This document shows, one piece after another, positions 9,432 through 19,113 of a stretch of 64,000 bases of DNA. A model generated the notes under the pieces. That model was not told the origin of the DNA, searched no databases, and saw only the letters and a list, made by a program, of their open reading frames with translations. The DNA lies in contig JAIXXN010000024.1 of NCBI GenBank assembly GCA_027490725.1, positions 1 to 64,000 of the forward strand, in the 5' to 3' direction. This DNA is from Oxalobacteraceae bacterium. Lineage in GTDB: Bacteria; Pseudomonadota; Gammaproteobacteria; Burkholderiales; Burkholderiaceae_D. Each line of letters begins with the position of its first letter. The stretch's first letter is position 1. The position numbers and the translations under genes are program-made.

Positions 9432-11099
9432 ATGAAGCCTACGCCAGCCAGTTCTGCCAGTGCCCATACCGACCTGTTTGCGCGCGATCATCTGCCGCCT
9501 GCCGGTTTGTGGCCAGAGCTGTGTTTCGATCTGCCCGAACTGCAGTATCCGGCACGTCTGAACTGTGTGGCCGAGTTGCTCGACCTAGCGCTGGCGCGTG
9601 GCATCGGCGCGCGTATCGCCCTGCGCGGCGAGTATGATAACTGGACCTACGCGCAATTGCACCAGCAGGTTAACCGGATTGCCCATGTGCTGCGCGGGCC
9701 ACTGGGACTGCAAGCTGGCCATCGGGTGCTGCTGCGCGGCGCGAACACGCCGATGATGGCTGCCTGTATTCTGGCCGTATTCAAGGCCGGCTGCATTGCG
9801 GTGCCAACCATGCCGCTGCTGCGCGCAGGTGAGCTGGCCGTGATCGCCACCAAAGCAGAAGTGAACGCGGTGCTGTGCGCCGACAATCTGCGCGGCGAAG
9901 TCGAGGCGATGGAGTTGTCGCCGGCTGCGCGCCAGTGCACGCTGTATTTTGGTGCCGGTGCCGGTGCCGGTGCCGTTGCCGTTGCCGGTGATGCCTGCGG
10001 CAACACCATGCTGGAGACCCTGATGGCGGCGCAGTCCGCACACTTTACGGCGGTCGATACGGCGGCCGATGATGTGTGTCTGATCAGCTTCACCTCGGGC
10101 ACTACCGGTGTTCCGAAAGGGACCATGCACTTCCATCGCGATGTGCTGGCCATCTGCGACTGTTTCCCCCGTTCGGTGCTGGAAACCCAGGCCGACGATA
10201 TTTTCATCGGCACACCGCCGCTGGCGTTCACCTTCGGGCTCGGTGGTCTGCTGCTGTTTCCGCTGCGGGTGGGCGCGAGTGCCGTGCTGCTGGAACGACT
10301 GACTCCGGAAGCCTTGCTGGTGGCGATCCAGACCTACCGCGCCAGCATCTGCTTTACCGCGCCGACTTTTTACCGGCAGATGGCACCACTGTTTGCCAGC
10401 TATGATCTGGCCAGTCTGAAAAAGAGTGTTTCGGCAGGCGAAGCGCTGCCGGTGGCCACCCGCGAAAGCTGGCGTCAGGCCAGTGGTCTGACCATGATCG
10501 ACGGGATCGGCGCGACCGAGATGCTGCACATTTTCATTTCGGCGGCGGGCGATCAGGTACGCGCCGGCGCAACCGGCAAGCCGATTCCAGGCTATCAGGC
10601 CTGTATCCTCGACCAGCAAGGCCAGCCCGTCGGGCCGGGCGTGATCGGGCGGCTGGCCGTCAAAGGGCCGACTGGCTGCCGCTATCTGGCCGATGCGCGT
10701 CAGCGTGACTACGTGTTCAATGGCTGGAACCTGACGGGCGATGCCTACGAAATGGATGCGGATGGCTATTTCTATTACCGCTCGCGCACCGATGACATGA
10801 TTATTTCGGCCGGCTACAACATCGCCGGGCCGGAGGTGGAAGATGCCTTGCTGCGCCATCCCGCGGTGGCCGAATGCGGCGTGATCGGCCGCGCCGACGA
10901 AGAGCGCGGCCAGATCGTCGAAGCGCACATCGTGCTCAAACCGGCGTATCAGGCTTCGCCCGAACTGGCGTTGCAGTTGCAGGAATTCGTCAAGGCGCAG
11001 ATCGCGCCCTATAAATATCCGCGAGCGATCCGTTTTCTGACGGCCCTGCCACGCACGGAAACGGGCAAGCTGCAGCGCTTCAAGCTGCGCACTGAATAA
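9432..11099 (+). CDS. abmG: 2-aminobenzoate/benzoate-CoA ligase (AMP-forming)
   Basis: An adenylate-forming acyl-CoA synthetase of 555 residues that activates an aromatic carboxylate with ATP and CoA. Seen motifs: the phosphate loop [11 protein letters not shown] (near 220), the A5-type segment [12 protein letters not shown], the [16 protein letters not shown] hinge and the catalytic lysine in TGKLQRF at the C-terminus. It resembles the benzoate/2-aminobenzoate-CoA ligase branch. The gene downstream, a 2-aminobenzoyl-CoA monooxygenase/reductase type fusion, points to 2-aminobenzoate as substrate. Start ATG 9432 is preferred, with AGGG at 9423-9426; GTG 9426 is an in-frame alternative. A Gly-Ala/Val-Ala run encoded by hexanucleotide repeats lies at ~174-187. 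Confidence 0.85.
   Translation: MKPTPASSASAHTDLFARDHLPPAGLWPELCFDLPELQYPARLNCVAELLDLALARGIGARIALRGEYDNWTYAQLHQQVNRIAHVLRGPLGLQAGHRVLLRGANTPMMAACILAVFKAGCIAVPTMPLLRAGELAVIATKAEVNAVLCADNLRGEVEAMELSPAARQCTLYFGAGAGAGAVAVAGDACGNTMLETLMAAQSAHFTAVDTAADDVCLISFTSGTTGVPKGTMHFHRDVLAICDCFPRSVLETQADDIFIGTPPLAFTFGLGGLLLFPLRVGASAVLLERLTPEALLVAIQTYRASICFTAPTFYRQMAPLFASYDLASLKKSVSAGEALPVATRESWRQASGLTMIDGIGATEMLHIFISAAGDQVRAGATGKPIPGYQACILDQQGQPVGPGVIGRLAVKGPTGCRYLADARQRDYVFNGWNLTGDAYEMDADGYFYYRSRTDDMIISAGYNIAGPEVEDALLRHPAVAECGVIGRADEERGQIVEAHIVLKPAYQASPELALQLQEFVKAQIAPYKYPRAIRFLTALPRTETGKLQRFKLRTE
9951..9990 (+). repeat. In-frame hexanucleotide repeat within the CoA ligase gene
   Basis: Four GGTGCC units are followed by GTTGCC variants and another GGTGCC-like unit, encoding alternating Gly-Ala and Val-Ala. 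Six-base units keep the frame, so slippage would lengthen or shorten a surface loop without disrupting the gene. Confidence 0.8.
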
Positions 11100-11109
11100 A
11101 GAGAAGCAC

Positions 11110-13542
11110 ATGAATATCGTATGCATAGGTGGTGGCCCGGCCGGTCTGTATTTCGGCCTGTTGATGAAGAAGCAGAATCCGGCGCACCAGATCACGGTGA
11201 TCGAACGGAATCGTCCTTACGATACGTTTGGCTGGGGCGTGGTGTTCTCCGACCAGACGCTGGGAAATCTGGCGCTGGCCGACGAGCCGAGCGCACGGGC
11301 GATTCAGGCGGCCTTCAATCACTGGGACAATATCGACACCTATTTCAAAGGCGAGAAGATCAGCTCCGGCGGCCACGGTTTCTGCGGCATCGGCCGCAAG
11401 CATCTGCTGAATATTCTGCAGCAGCGTTGCGAAGAACTGGGTGTGGCGCTGGTATTCGAAACCGACGTGGAGGATGATCAGGCGCTCGCCGCACGTTATC
11501 AGGCCGATCTGGTGATTGCTTCGGATGGTCTGAACAGCCGTATCCGTAACCGCTATGCCGACAGCTATCAGCCGCAGATCGATGCGCGACGCTGCCGCTT
11601 TGTGTGGCTGGGCACGCGCAAGAAATTCGATGCGTTCACCTTCGCGTTCAAACAGACCGAGCATGGCTGGTTTCAGGCGCACATCTACCAGTACGACGCC
11701 GACACCTCGACCTTCATCGTCGAAACGCCGGAATCCGTGTGGCGCGCGGCAGGCCTGGAGCAAATGACGGCCGAACAATCCATCGCCTTCTGCGAGCAGC
11801 TGTTTGCCGAGGTACTCGAGGGCCATAGTCTGATGTCGAATGCGGCGCATTTGCGCGGTTCGGCGATGTGGATCACTTTCCCGCGCATCGTCTGCCAGCG
11901 CTGGGTGCACTGGCAGGCACTTGAAACTGCGCAGGATTCCAGACAAGTGCCGGTGGTGCTGATGGGTGACGCAGCCCACACGGCGCATTACTCGATCGGC
12001 TCCGGCACCAAGCTGGCACTGGAAGACGCCATCGAACTGGCGCGCTGTTTCGCAACGGGCGCAGACAGCGCCGCAGCGCTGGAAAGCTACCAGCGGGTTC
12101 GCGCGGTGGAAGTGATCAAGCTGCAAAGTGCCGCGCGTAATTCGATGGAGTGGTTCGAGAACGTCGAGCGCTATACGGCGCTGGATGCGCCCCAGTTTGC
12201 GTATTCGATGCTGACACGCAGCCAGCGTCTGTCGCACGAAAATCTGCGACTGCGTGATGCTGCCTACGTGGCCGACTACGAGCGCTGGTTTGCTGCGCGC
12301 GCCGATTTGCAAGCGAATTCGCAGGCAGATTCGTCTGCAGATCTGCAGACTAGCGTGCAGGCGTCGCAGGCAGCGCCTGTGCCGCCGATGTTCACGCCCT
12401 TGAAAGTACGCGAGCTGGTACTTAAGAACCGTATTGTGGTCTCGCCGATGGCGCAGTACAGTGCGGTCGACGGCGTGGTCGGTGATTATCATCTGGCCCA
12501 TCTGGGTGCGCGAGCGCTCGGCGGTGCGGCCATGGTGTTTGCCGAAATGACCTGCGTCTCGGCCGATGCCCGCATCACCCCGCATTGCCCCGGCATGTAT
12601 GCGCCGGAGCATACCCAGGCATGGAAACGCATCGTCGACTTTACCCACCAGCATAGCGATGCCCGCATCGCCATCCAGCTCGGCCACGCCGGTGCCAAAG
12701 GCTCCACCCGCGCCATGTGGGACGGCATCGACCAGCCTTTGCTGCGCGATAACTGGCCACTTGTATCGGCCTCGCCGCAGCAATATCTGCAAGGCGTGTC
12801 GCAGACTGCGCGCGCGGTAACACTGGACGATATGGCGCGCATCGAAGCGGACTTCGTGCGCGCCACACAGGCCGCGGAACAAGCCGGCTTTGACTGGCTC
12901 GAGCTGCATTGCGCCCATGGCTATCTGCTGTCGTCCTTCATCTCGCCGCTGACCAATCAGCGCGAGGACGATTACGGTGGCACACTGGAGAAGCGCTGCC
13001 GCTACCCGCTGCAGGTGTTTGCCGCGATGCGCGCCGTGTGGCCACAGCATAAGCCGATGAGTGTGCGGATCTCCGCCCATGACTGGGTCGATGGCGGCAT
13101 TACGCCGGACGATGCGGTGCAGATTGCGCGTCTGTTCAAAGCAGCGGGTGCCGATATGATCGATTGCTCGTCGGGGCAGGTCAGTAAAGCGGAAAAGCCG
13201 CTGTACGGGCGGATGTTCCAGACGCCCTTTGCAGACCGCATTCGCAACGAAGCAGGGATCGCCGCGATGGCGGTTGGCTCAATCTTCGAAGCTGACCATG
13301 CCAACGGCATCATCGCTGCCGGTCGCGCCGATCTGTGCGCGGTAGGGCGGCCGCATCTGGCCAACCCCGCATGGACGCTGACGGAAGCTGCGCGGATCGG
13401 CTTTGCTGGCGTACACTGGCCGCGCCAGTATGTGCCGGGCAAACAGCAACTGGAACGCAATCTGGAACGCGAGCGCCAGCTGGCGGCCAGCAGCAGCGGT
13501 CTGACGCCGCAACAACTGGCTGCGCGCCTGCTGGAGGGCTGA
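11110..13542 (+). CDS. 2-aminobenzoyl-CoA monooxygenase/reductase (flavin monooxygenase-Old Yellow Enzyme fusion)
   Basis: An 810-residue fusion. Residues 1-~395 are a p-hydroxybenzoate-hydroxylase-type FAD monooxygenase ([10 protein letters not shown] at the N-terminus, [17 protein letters not shown] motif near 290). A Gln/Ala/Ser-rich linker (~396-430) joins an Old Yellow Enzyme-like FMN reductase (~430-800; [33 protein letters not shown]). This architecture is that of the Azoarcus enzyme that hydroxylates 2-aminobenzoyl-CoA at C5 and then reduces and dearomatises the ring to 2-amino-5-oxocyclohex-1-enecarboxyl-CoA. Databases often call relatives salicylyl-CoA 5-hydroxylase/oxidoreductase. 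AAGAGAAG precedes ATG 11110, ten bases after the ligase stop. Confidence 0.88.
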   Translation: MNIVCIGGGPAGLYFGLLMKKQNPAHQITVIERNRPYDTFGWGVVFSDQTLGNLALADEPSARAIQAAFNHWDNIDTYFKGEKISSGGHGFCGIGRKHLLNILQQRCEELGVALVFETDVEDDQALAARYQADLVIASDGLNSRIRNRYADSYQPQIDARRCRFVWLGTRKKFDAFTFAFKQTEHGWFQAHIYQYDADTSTFIVETPESVWRAAGLEQMTAEQSIAFCEQLFAEVLEGHSLMSNAAHLRGSAMWITFPRIVCQRWVHWQALETAQDSRQVPVVLMGDAAHTAHYSIGSGTKLALEDAIELARCFATGADSAAALESYQRVRAVEVIKLQSAARNSMEWFENVERYTALDAPQFAYSMLTRSQRLSHENLRLRDAAYVADYERWFAARADLQANSQADSSADLQTSVQASQAAPVPPMFTPLKVRELVLKNRIVVSPMAQYSAVDGVVGDYHLAHLGARALGGAAMVFAEMTCVSADARITPHCPGMYAPEHTQAWKRIVDFTHQHSDARIAIQLGHAGAKGSTRAMWDGIDQPLLRDNWPLVSASPQQYLQGVSQTARAVTLDDMARIEADFVRATQAAEQAGFDWLELHCAHGYLLSSFISPLTNQREDDYGGTLEKRCRYPLQVFAAMRAVWPQHKPMSVRISAHDWVDGGITPDDAVQIARLFKAAGADMIDCSSGQVSKAEKPLYGRMFQTPFADRIRNEAGIAAMAVGSIFEADHANGIIAAGRADLCAVGRPHLANPAWTLTEAARIGFAGVHWPRQYVPGKQQLERNLERERQLAASSSGLTPQQLAARLLEG

Positions 13543-13543
13543 G

Positions 13544-14368
13544 ATGAACCAAGCTATCGAACCCCGCCAACCCAGCCATCCCGCCAGCCTGCCACTCGCC
13601 GGCAAACATGCACTAGTCACGGGTGCCTCGCGCGGTATCGGCGCAGCCTGCGCCCGCGCGCTGCTGCTGCGCGGCGCCCGGGTAACGCTGGCCGGTCGTG
13701 ATTTGCCAGCGCTGCAGGCGGTGCAGGAAGAATTGGGCGCGCTTGCTGCGGCGGGCGAGGTCGCCATCAGCGTGCTCGATGTACGCGACGAAGATCTTGT
13801 GCATGCCGGTTTTGCCGATGCAGTGCGGCGCTTCGGCCGCATCGATATTCTGATCAACAACGCGGGTCAGGCGCAGGCGGCGCCGTTCGCCAAGACCGAC
13901 AGCGCGCTATGGCAGCGCATGCTGGACGTGAATCTGACCGGTGCCTTCCACTGCACACAGGCGGCGCTGCCCGGCATGCTGGAAGCCGGCTGGGGGCGGA
14001 TTGTGAATCTGGCCTCGACGGCCGGGCTGGTGGGCTATCGCTATGTATCGGCTTACGCGGCCGCCAAACATGGCCTGATCGGGCTGACGCGCGCACTGGC
14101 GCTGGAAGTCGCGAACAAGGGCGTGACGGTGAATGCCGTGTGCCCCGGTTATACGGAAACCGATATCGTACGCGAGGCCGTCGCGAATATCGTGGCGAAG
14201 ACGGGGCGCAGCGAAGCCGAAGCCAGAGCCGAGCTGGCGGCGGGTAACCCGCAACAGCGGCTGGTGCAATGTGATGAAGTGGCCAATGCGGTGGCGTGGT
14301 TATGCCTGCCCGAATCGGCCGCCATGAATGGACAATCGGTCGCCGTCGCTGGCGGCGAAGTAATGTGA
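13544..14368 (+). CDS. SDR-family 3-hydroxyacyl-CoA dehydrogenase of the aromatic operon
   Basis: A 274-residue classical short-chain dehydrogenase: cofactor loop TGASRGIGAA (about 27-36), NNAGQ, catalytic Ser in NLASTAG, and Tyr/Lys in YAAAK. It likely oxidises or reduces the hydroxyl formed when the alicyclic CoA ester is hydrated, as in beta-oxidation-like steps after dearomatisation; the exact substrate is inference. It begins one base after the monooxygenase/reductase stop, so the two are translationally linked. Confidence 0.88.
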   Translation: MNQAIEPRQPSHPASLPLAGKHALVTGASRGIGAACARALLLRGARVTLAGRDLPALQAVQEELGALAAAGEVAISVLDVRDEDLVHAGFADAVRRFGRIDILINNAGQAQAAPFAKTDSALWQRMLDVNLTGAFHCTQAALPGMLEAGWGRIVNLASTAGLVGYRYVSAYAAAKHGLIGLTRALALEVANKGVTVNAVCPGYTETDIVREAVANIVAKTGRSEAEARAELAAGNPQQRLVQCDEVANAVAWLCLPESAAMNGQSVAVAGGEVM

Positions 14369-14382
14369 AGTACGGGAACACT

Positions 14383-14952
14383 ATGCAAGAACTGACAGAC
14401 AATTTACCGAATCCGGACGGCGCCGAAGCACCGGTGCTCGACCTGGCCAGCCGGCTAACGCAGGATCACCACCAGTCGCTGAAACTGTGGCTGCGTATGC
14501 TGTCGTGTACCACCAAGATCGAGAACGAGATCCGTAGCCGCTTGCGCTCGACCTTCGGCATTACACTGCCGCGTTTCGATCTGATGGCGCAACTGGAGCG
14601 TTATCCGCAAGGGCTGCGCATGGGCGAACTATCCAAGCGCATGATGGTCACGGGTGGGAATATCACCGGCATTACCGACCAGCTGGAACAGGAAAAGCTA
14701 GTAGTGCGCGTGGCGGATCCGAAAGATGGCCGCGCCTACAGCGTCAAACTGACGACGGCCGGACGCAAGGCATTTGCCACCATGGCGGCAGTGCACGAGG
14801 GCTGGGTGGCCGAACTGCTGCAGGACATGTCGGCCGGCGACAAGGGCCAGTTGATCGAATTGCTGTCGCAGATGAAGCAGCATCTGTATTCCACCGGCCC
14901 TGCTGGCGTGATAGCTACTGCTGCCACTGCAGCCAATGCAGCCGACCAATAA
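14383..14952 (+). CDS. MarR-family transcriptional regulator
   Basis: A 189-residue protein with a MarR winged helix-turn-helix: the recognition region [28 protein letters not shown] and the wing [16 protein letters not shown] 14383 is preferred because an upstream extension (from 14296) would overlap the SDR gene by 73 bases and translate SDR coding sequence. MarR proteins in such operons often bind the aromatic CoA ester or acid and release the promoter. Its place in the middle of the operon suggests autoregulation together with the catabolic genes. Confidence 0.9.
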   Translation: MQELTDNLPNPDGAEAPVLDLASRLTQDHHQSLKLWLRMLSCTTKIENEIRSRLRSTFGITLPRFDLMAQLERYPQGLRMGELSKRMMVTGGNITGITDQLEQEKLVVRVADPKDGRAYSVKLTTAGRKAFATMAAVHEGWVAELLQDMSAGDKGQLIELLSQMKQHLYSTGPAGVIATAATAANAADQ

Positions 14953-14963
14953 GGAAGCACATC

Positions 14964-15818
14964 ATGCGATATTTACCCGGCAGCCCACAGCAATTGCCCG
15001 GCAACCGTCAGTCGCTGGCAGACTATCAGGCCAGCCACTTTCTGTTCGAGGTTCGCGAGCGCGTAGCGACGCTGACGCTGAACCGCCCCGAGCGCAAGAA
15101 TCCTCTGACCTTTGATTCCTATGCCGAACTGCGCGACCTGTTTCGCGCGCTGGCCTATGCCGACGATATCAAAGCCATGGTAATTACCGGCGCCGGTGAA
15201 AACTTCTGCTCCGGTGGCGACGTGCATGACATCATCGGCCCGCTGACCAAACTGGATATGCCCGGTTTGCTCGCGTTTACCCGCATGACGGGCGATCTGG
15301 TGAAAGCCATGCGCGCCTGCCCGCAACCGATCATCGCAGCCGTGGATGGCGTATGCGCAGGCGCGGGAGCGATCCTGTCGCTGGCTGCCGATCTGCGTTA
15401 TGGTACGGCGCGCAGCAAGACCGCCTTCCTGTTCACCCGCGTCGGACTGGCCGGTTGCGACATGGGCGCCTGCGCGCTGCTGCCACGCGTGATCGGCCAG
15501 GGACGTGCTGCGGAGCTGCTCTACACGGGACGTTCGATGTCCGGTGCAGAGGCCGAACGCTGGGGCTATTTCAATAGTCTGCAAGAGCCGGAAGCGCTGC
15601 TGGATGCCGCGCAGGCGTTGGCACAAAGTCTGGCCGACGGACCGACCTTTGCACATGGGATGACTAAGAAGATGCTGCAGCAGGAGTGGAATATGGGCGT
15701 GGATGAAGCCATCGAAGCGGAAGCCCAGGCGCAGGCGATCTGTATGGCGACCAACGACTTCCACCGCGCCTACCATGCGTTTGTGGCCAAGCAGCGCCCT
15801 GAATTTGAAGGCGATTAG
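14964..15818 (+). CDS. Enoyl-CoA hydratase/isomerase (crotonase) family protein
   Basis: A 284-residue crotonase-fold protein that should hydrate or open the ring of a cyclic enoyl/oxo-CoA ester. The two oxyanion-hole segments are clear: [11 protein letters not shown] and [19 protein letters not shown]. Compared with classical crotonase, the position equivalent to Glu164 is kept (RAAELLYTG), while the Glu144 region reads [13 protein letters not shown], with Asp rather than Glu nearby. This suggests a modified reaction rather than ordinary short-chain hydration. AAGGA lies just before ATG 14964. Confidence 0.88.
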   Translation: MRYLPGSPQQLPGNRQSLADYQASHFLFEVRERVATLTLNRPERKNPLTFDSYAELRDLFRALAYADDIKAMVITGAGENFCSGGDVHDIIGPLTKLDMPGLLAFTRMTGDLVKAMRACPQPIIAAVDGVCAGAGAILSLAADLRYGTARSKTAFLFTRVGLAGCDMGACALLPRVIGQGRAAELLYTGRSMSGAEAERWGYFNSLQEPEALLDAAQALAQSLADGPTFAHGMTKKMLQQEWNMGVDEAIEAEAQAQAICMATNDFHRAYHAFVAKQRPEFEGD

Positions 15819-15843
15819 TGGAAAAATTAGTGGAAAGCGATGC

Positions 15844-17019
15844 ATGAGCGATAAAACCTATCTGGACTGGCCGTTTTTCGCGCCCGACCACGCTGCGCTG
15901 GAAAGCCAGCTCGATGCGTGGGCGAGCCAGCATATCAGCCAGCATCACGAGGCCGATGTGGACCAGGCTTGCCGCCAGCTGGTGCGCCAGCTGGGCGAAG
16001 CGGGTTGGCTGACGCATGCCATCGCCGGACGCGAATATGGCGCGGCGGGCGACAGCATTGATACCCGCGCGATCTGCCTGATCCGCGAGACGCTGGCGCG
16101 CCACAATGGTCTGGCCGATTTCGCGTTTGCCATGCAGGGACTGGGTTCCGGCGCAATCTGCCTGCACGGCAGCGCGGCGCAGCGTGCCGCCTATCTGCCG
16201 CGTGTCGCGCGTGGCGAAGCGATTGCGGCCTTCGCCTTGTCCGAACCGCAGGCCGGATCCGACGTCGCCGCCATGCAGTGTGCGGCGGTGCGCGATGGCG
16301 ACGAGTATGTGCTCGATGGGGAAAAGACCTGGATCTCGAATGGCGGCATCGCAGATTTCTACGTGGTGTTTGCACGTACCGGCGAGCAGCCGGGCGCACG
16401 GGGTATCAGCGCGTTTATCGTCGATGCAGAGACGCCGGGTTTCGAGATCGCAGAGCGGATACAGGTGATGGCGCCGCACCCGCTGGCGCGCTTGCGGTTT
16501 TCGGGCTGCCGGATTCCGGCGAGCCAGCGCATCGGCGAGGCGGGGCAGGGCTTCAAAGTGGCGATGGCGACGCTCGATGTGTTCCGCACCTCGGTGGCTG
16601 CAGCGGCGCTGGGTTTTGCGCGGCGCGCGTTCGATGAGGCCCTGCAGCGCGCCACCAGCCGGCAGATGTTCGGGCAGGTGCTGGCGGACTTCCAGCTGAC
16701 GCAGGCGAAGCTGGCGCAGATGGCGACCGGTATCGATGCGGCGGCCTTGCTAACCTATCGCGCCGCATGGCAGCGCGATCAGGGACGCAATGTAACCAAA
16801 GAGGCGGCCATGGCCAAGCTGAGTGCTACCGAAACGGCGCAGGAAGTGATCGATGCGGCGCTGCAGATGTTCGGTGGTCTGGGTGTGGTGAGCGAGCAGC
16901 CGGTGGAGCGCTTGTATCGCGAAATCCGCGCGCTGCGCATCTATGAAGGCGCCACCGAGGTACAGCAATTAATCATCGCGCGCGAGTTACTGCGTGCGGA
17001 AAAAAACAGGGAAGCATGA
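15844..17019 (+). CDS. Acyl-CoA dehydrogenase family protein
   Basis: A 391-residue flavoprotein with the family's usual length: [13 protein letters not shown] and the KTWISNGG signature for FAD/substrate, and the catalytic-base Glu in [10 protein letters not shown] near the C-terminus. It probably desaturates the ring-derived CoA thioester. ATG 15844 is chosen because the longer frame from 15703 would overlap the crotonase gene and add sequence with no family match. The stop overlaps the next gene's start (ATGA). Confidence 0.92.
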   Translation: MSDKTYLDWPFFAPDHAALESQLDAWASQHISQHHEADVDQACRQLVRQLGEAGWLTHAIAGREYGAAGDSIDTRAICLIRETLARHNGLADFAFAMQGLGSGAICLHGSAAQRAAYLPRVARGEAIAAFALSEPQAGSDVAAMQCAAVRDGDEYVLDGEKTWISNGGIADFYVVFARTGEQPGARGISAFIVDAETPGFEIAERIQVMAPHPLARLRFSGCRIPASQRIGEAGQGFKVAMATLDVFRTSVAAAALGFARRAFDEALQRATSRQMFGQVLADFQLTQAKLAQMATGIDAAALLTYRAAWQRDQGRNVTKEAAMAKLSATETAQEVIDAALQMFGGLGVVSEQPVERLYREIRALRIYEGATEVQQLIIARELLRAEKNREA

Positions 17020-17411
17020 TGGAATTTCTACAACCGCCAGGCTGGGTGCGTCCGCGTGGCTATTCGAATGGCGTAGCGGCCAGTGGGCGCATGGTGTTCG
17101 TTAGCGGCATGATAGGCTGGGACGAGCAGGGCGTGTTTCACAGCGATGATTTTGCGACGCAGGTGCGGCAGGCGCTGTTGAATGCGGTGGCGGTGCTGGC
17201 CGAAGCGGGCGCGCGCCCCGAGCATATCGTGCGCATGACGTGGTATGTGGTGGATAAGCGCGAGTATGTGAGCGCGTACAAGGAAATCGGCGTGGCGTAT
17301 CGCGAGATTATCGGCAAACACTTCCCGGCCATGACGGCGGTGCAGGTGATGGGGCTGGTGGAGGATAGGGCGCGGGTGGAGATTGAGGTGACGGCGGTGG
17401 TGGCGGATTGA
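17016..17411 (+). CDS. Rid-family (YjgF/YER057c/UK114) protein lacking the RidA arginine
   Basis: A 131-residue trimeric-type Rid domain protein overlapping the dehydrogenase stop by four bases. RidA itself deaminates reactive enamines and imines and uses Arg105 (PARS-type motif) to hold the substrate carboxylate. Here the equivalent segment reads FPAMTAVQV, with Met106 in place of Arg. Because the pathway intermediate 2-amino-5-oxocyclohexenecarboxyl-CoA is an enamine whose carboxyl is already a thioester, loss of a carboxylate anchor is understandable; deamination of that compound is inference. Confidence 0.87.
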   Translation: MMEFLQPPGWVRPRGYSNGVAASGRMVFVSGMIGWDEQGVFHSDDFATQVRQALLNAVAVLAEAGARPEHIVRMTWYVVDKREYVSAYKEIGVAYREIIGKHFPAMTAVQVMGLVEDRARVEIEVTAVVAD

Positions 17412-17474
17412 GTTGAGTCTCCCAGCTTCTTGCTATTTTTTCAAGCTCAAAGCTAGCTGATTTTGATCCAATCT

Positions 17475-18227
17475 CAGAACTTGTCGTGAAGCTGCCTGTC
17501 TAATCGTGAACGAGTTTGCTGGCCTGTATGATTGCGGTACCTGACGATTTGCCAGATGACGTAGTCGAAGACCAATATTGCTGCGTTGACATTGATGCGG
17601 CAGCTTGGTATAGCGTGGAAGGCGGCTTGGCTACTGAAGCCTATGTTGTTGGAAGTGAGGGCGCAGCGCGAAGCAAGGGGTTCGCTGTAAGGCGATGTTC
17701 GAGTTGATGATATCGATCCCGGAGGTGAACGCACTGGCGGTGGGCGAGGCAGCGGTTCGACGAAGAACGTGGCGTTCGTGGCGACTGTCGAAATGGGTAA
17801 TGGGCACCCGCAGCGTGTGCGCTGCGCTCCCTCCCGTGGCCAATTTTTTCCCTTGCAGCATCTACGCCATGGACATACCTCGCCACCGCTCCCAGCAGCG
17901 GCGTTATTTCCGATCGCTTGCCTTCGAAGTCTTGCGAAACTAGGCTATTCGCGTAAGACGGTATTTGCGCCAAAAGGGAAGATCGGAACCGAAGTCGAGC
18001 CAATTGAATGGCTAAACATCGCGCGAGGGAATTTTAAAACTGTGGTGGCGGGCACTTGTCATGCGTTCAAGTTCGCCAAGCATGCGCGTCGGGTTTTTGT
18101 AGAAGTGCAGTACGTTTTAACCGCCACGGCGACCTCGCAGCAATGGTGCCGTGTGGCGGCAGACTTGTTGTGCAGGCGACCAAGCTCTAAACGACAGAAA
18201 CTTGCGCTCTCTGAGGTAAAGACCTAA
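17475..18227 (+). pseudogene. Decayed IS1595-family transposase (ISXO2-like), multiple stops and frameshifts
   Basis: No intact gene lies in this ~0.8 kb, but joined frames spell a transposase. In one frame: SKTNIAALTLMRQLG (17565 on), AWLLKPMLLEVRAQREA, a stop at 17688-17690, then GDVRVDDIDPGGERTGG and GRGSGSTKNVAFVATVE with GHPQRVR. In another frame: APSSGVISDRL. Back in the first: LGYSRKTVFA, GNFKTVVAGTCHAFKFAKHA and EVQY, continuing in a shifted frame as RFNRHGDLAAMVP. The order matches IS1595-type DDE transposases (VDD, SD.L, G-x-Y/C-HAF..F.KYA, YRFNRR). At least two in-frame stops (17562, 17688) and three or more frameshifts make it dead. Terminal repeats were not recognised. Confidence 0.82.
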
Positions 18228-18238
18228 TCAGGAATGAG

Positions 18239-18778
18239 TTATTGTGGCGTTGGAGAAAACACTTGATTCCGACGACGCCTGTTGCGGATCCCTGCGATCG
18301 TAATTAGCCCAGTCACTAGCATCAACACCGAGGCAGGTTCAGGAACAGCACTTATGCTGGCGGCGGTCGCAAAATTCCAGCCATTAATGCTATTACTGTA
18401 AAAAGGGTTATCTTCACTACTACCAGGGATAATGAAATTTGGCAATGTGATATTGGAACTGTTTGTGAAATCCCAAGTTAGATCAAGTAAGTAGCCGTCT
18501 GGAAAGCCATCTGGACCAATCAACGACACACCTCGACGGGTTGGCGAGTAAATAGTCATGGAATCGATGGAAACGCCGGAAACTTGTTTAAGTCCAAATG
18601 CTGAGTCTAATTTTCCACTAACCGATAATATGGATTCGTAATTAGACGAAAAAGTGACTATGGCATCAAAGGTTTCGCCGCCCACAAATGACTCATGGAC
18701 GCGGAATGCGTTCTGGGCAATAGCAACGTTTGCCATGAGAGCAAGGGTAAATGCCGCAAGTATTCTTTTTAAATTCAT
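18239..18778 (-). CDS. PEP-CTERM sorting domain protein (exosortase substrate)
   Basis: A 179-residue secreted protein. It has a signal peptide (MNLKRILAAFTLALMANVAIAQ) and a C-terminal PEP-CTERM tripartite tail: VPEPAS, a hydrophobic helix (VLMLVTGLITIAGI) and the Arg cluster RNRRRR. The Pro-Glu-Pro motif is the recognition site for exosortase, which here would be XrtB encoded at 29665-30552. The middle portion is beta-rich and has no family I recognise. A further nine residues follow the Arg cluster, which is unusual. AGAGGGGG stands before the ATG on the minus strand. It lies alone between the IS fossil and the tRNA. Confidence 0.9.
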   Translation of the reverse strand: MNLKRILAAFTLALMANVAIAQNAFRVHESFVGGETFDAIVTFSSNYESILSVSGKLDSAFGLKQVSGVSIDSMTIYSPTRRGVSLIGPDGFPDGYLLDLTWDFTNSSNITLPNFIIPGSSEDNPFYSNSINGWNFATAASISAVPEPASVLMLVTGLITIAGIRNRRRRNQVFSPTPQ

Positions 18779-18938
18779 AATGAACCCCCTCTTATCGTAA
18801 TTATTGCAATCTATCGATGCTGTTGTTTTCGCTAAAGCATCGTTTTATAAATAGAAAATTTGTCGCCTGTTGTTGTCGATCATAGCATTGCGTTGCAAAA
18901 TTTTCAATTTTTCATTGCGAAAGGGCGAGGTAGGTGTG

Positions 18939-19013
18939 TGGTCCCCCCGACTGGAATCGAACCAGTATCCCACGCTTAGGAGGCATGTGCACTATCCATT
19001 GTGCTACGGGGAG
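18939..19013 (-). tRNA. tRNA-Arg (anticodon CCT)
   Basis: On the minus strand the cloverleaf reads cleanly. The acceptor CTCCCCG pairs with CGGGGGG (one T-G wobble), then discriminator A and an encoded CCA. The D stem is GCAC/GTGC, the anticodon stem CATGC/GCGTG closes the loop CTCCTAA with anticodon CCT, and the T stem is ACTGG/CCAGT with loop TTCGATT. It decodes AGG. Minor arginine tRNA genes are frequent integration sites; no duplicated tRNA 3' end was found by eye. Confidence 0.95.
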
Positions 19014-19113
19014 ATAGTTGTTTGCGATGAGCGCTCGCAATCAGGCGATATTATAGCTGACTACGAAAGTGCTTCGCTAAGCAAATCCACATTGCTAGCA
19101 GCTCTTTGATTTG

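Noticed and set aside
9585..11195. 536-codon minus-strand open frame
   Set aside because: Antisense to the CoA ligase; the product is rich in His/Gln/Arg as expected of a mirrored coding strand.
11080..13080. 666-codon minus-strand open frame
   Set aside because: Antisense to the monooxygenase/reductase; no motif or binding site.
17516..17943. Short overlapping frames in the gap after the Rid gene
   Set aside because: They are pieces or shadows of the decayed transposase and not separate genes.
18939..19013. Looked for an attachment-site duplication of the tRNA 3' end
   Set aside because: No second copy of the tRNA tail was recognised by eye in the window, so no att site is claimed.
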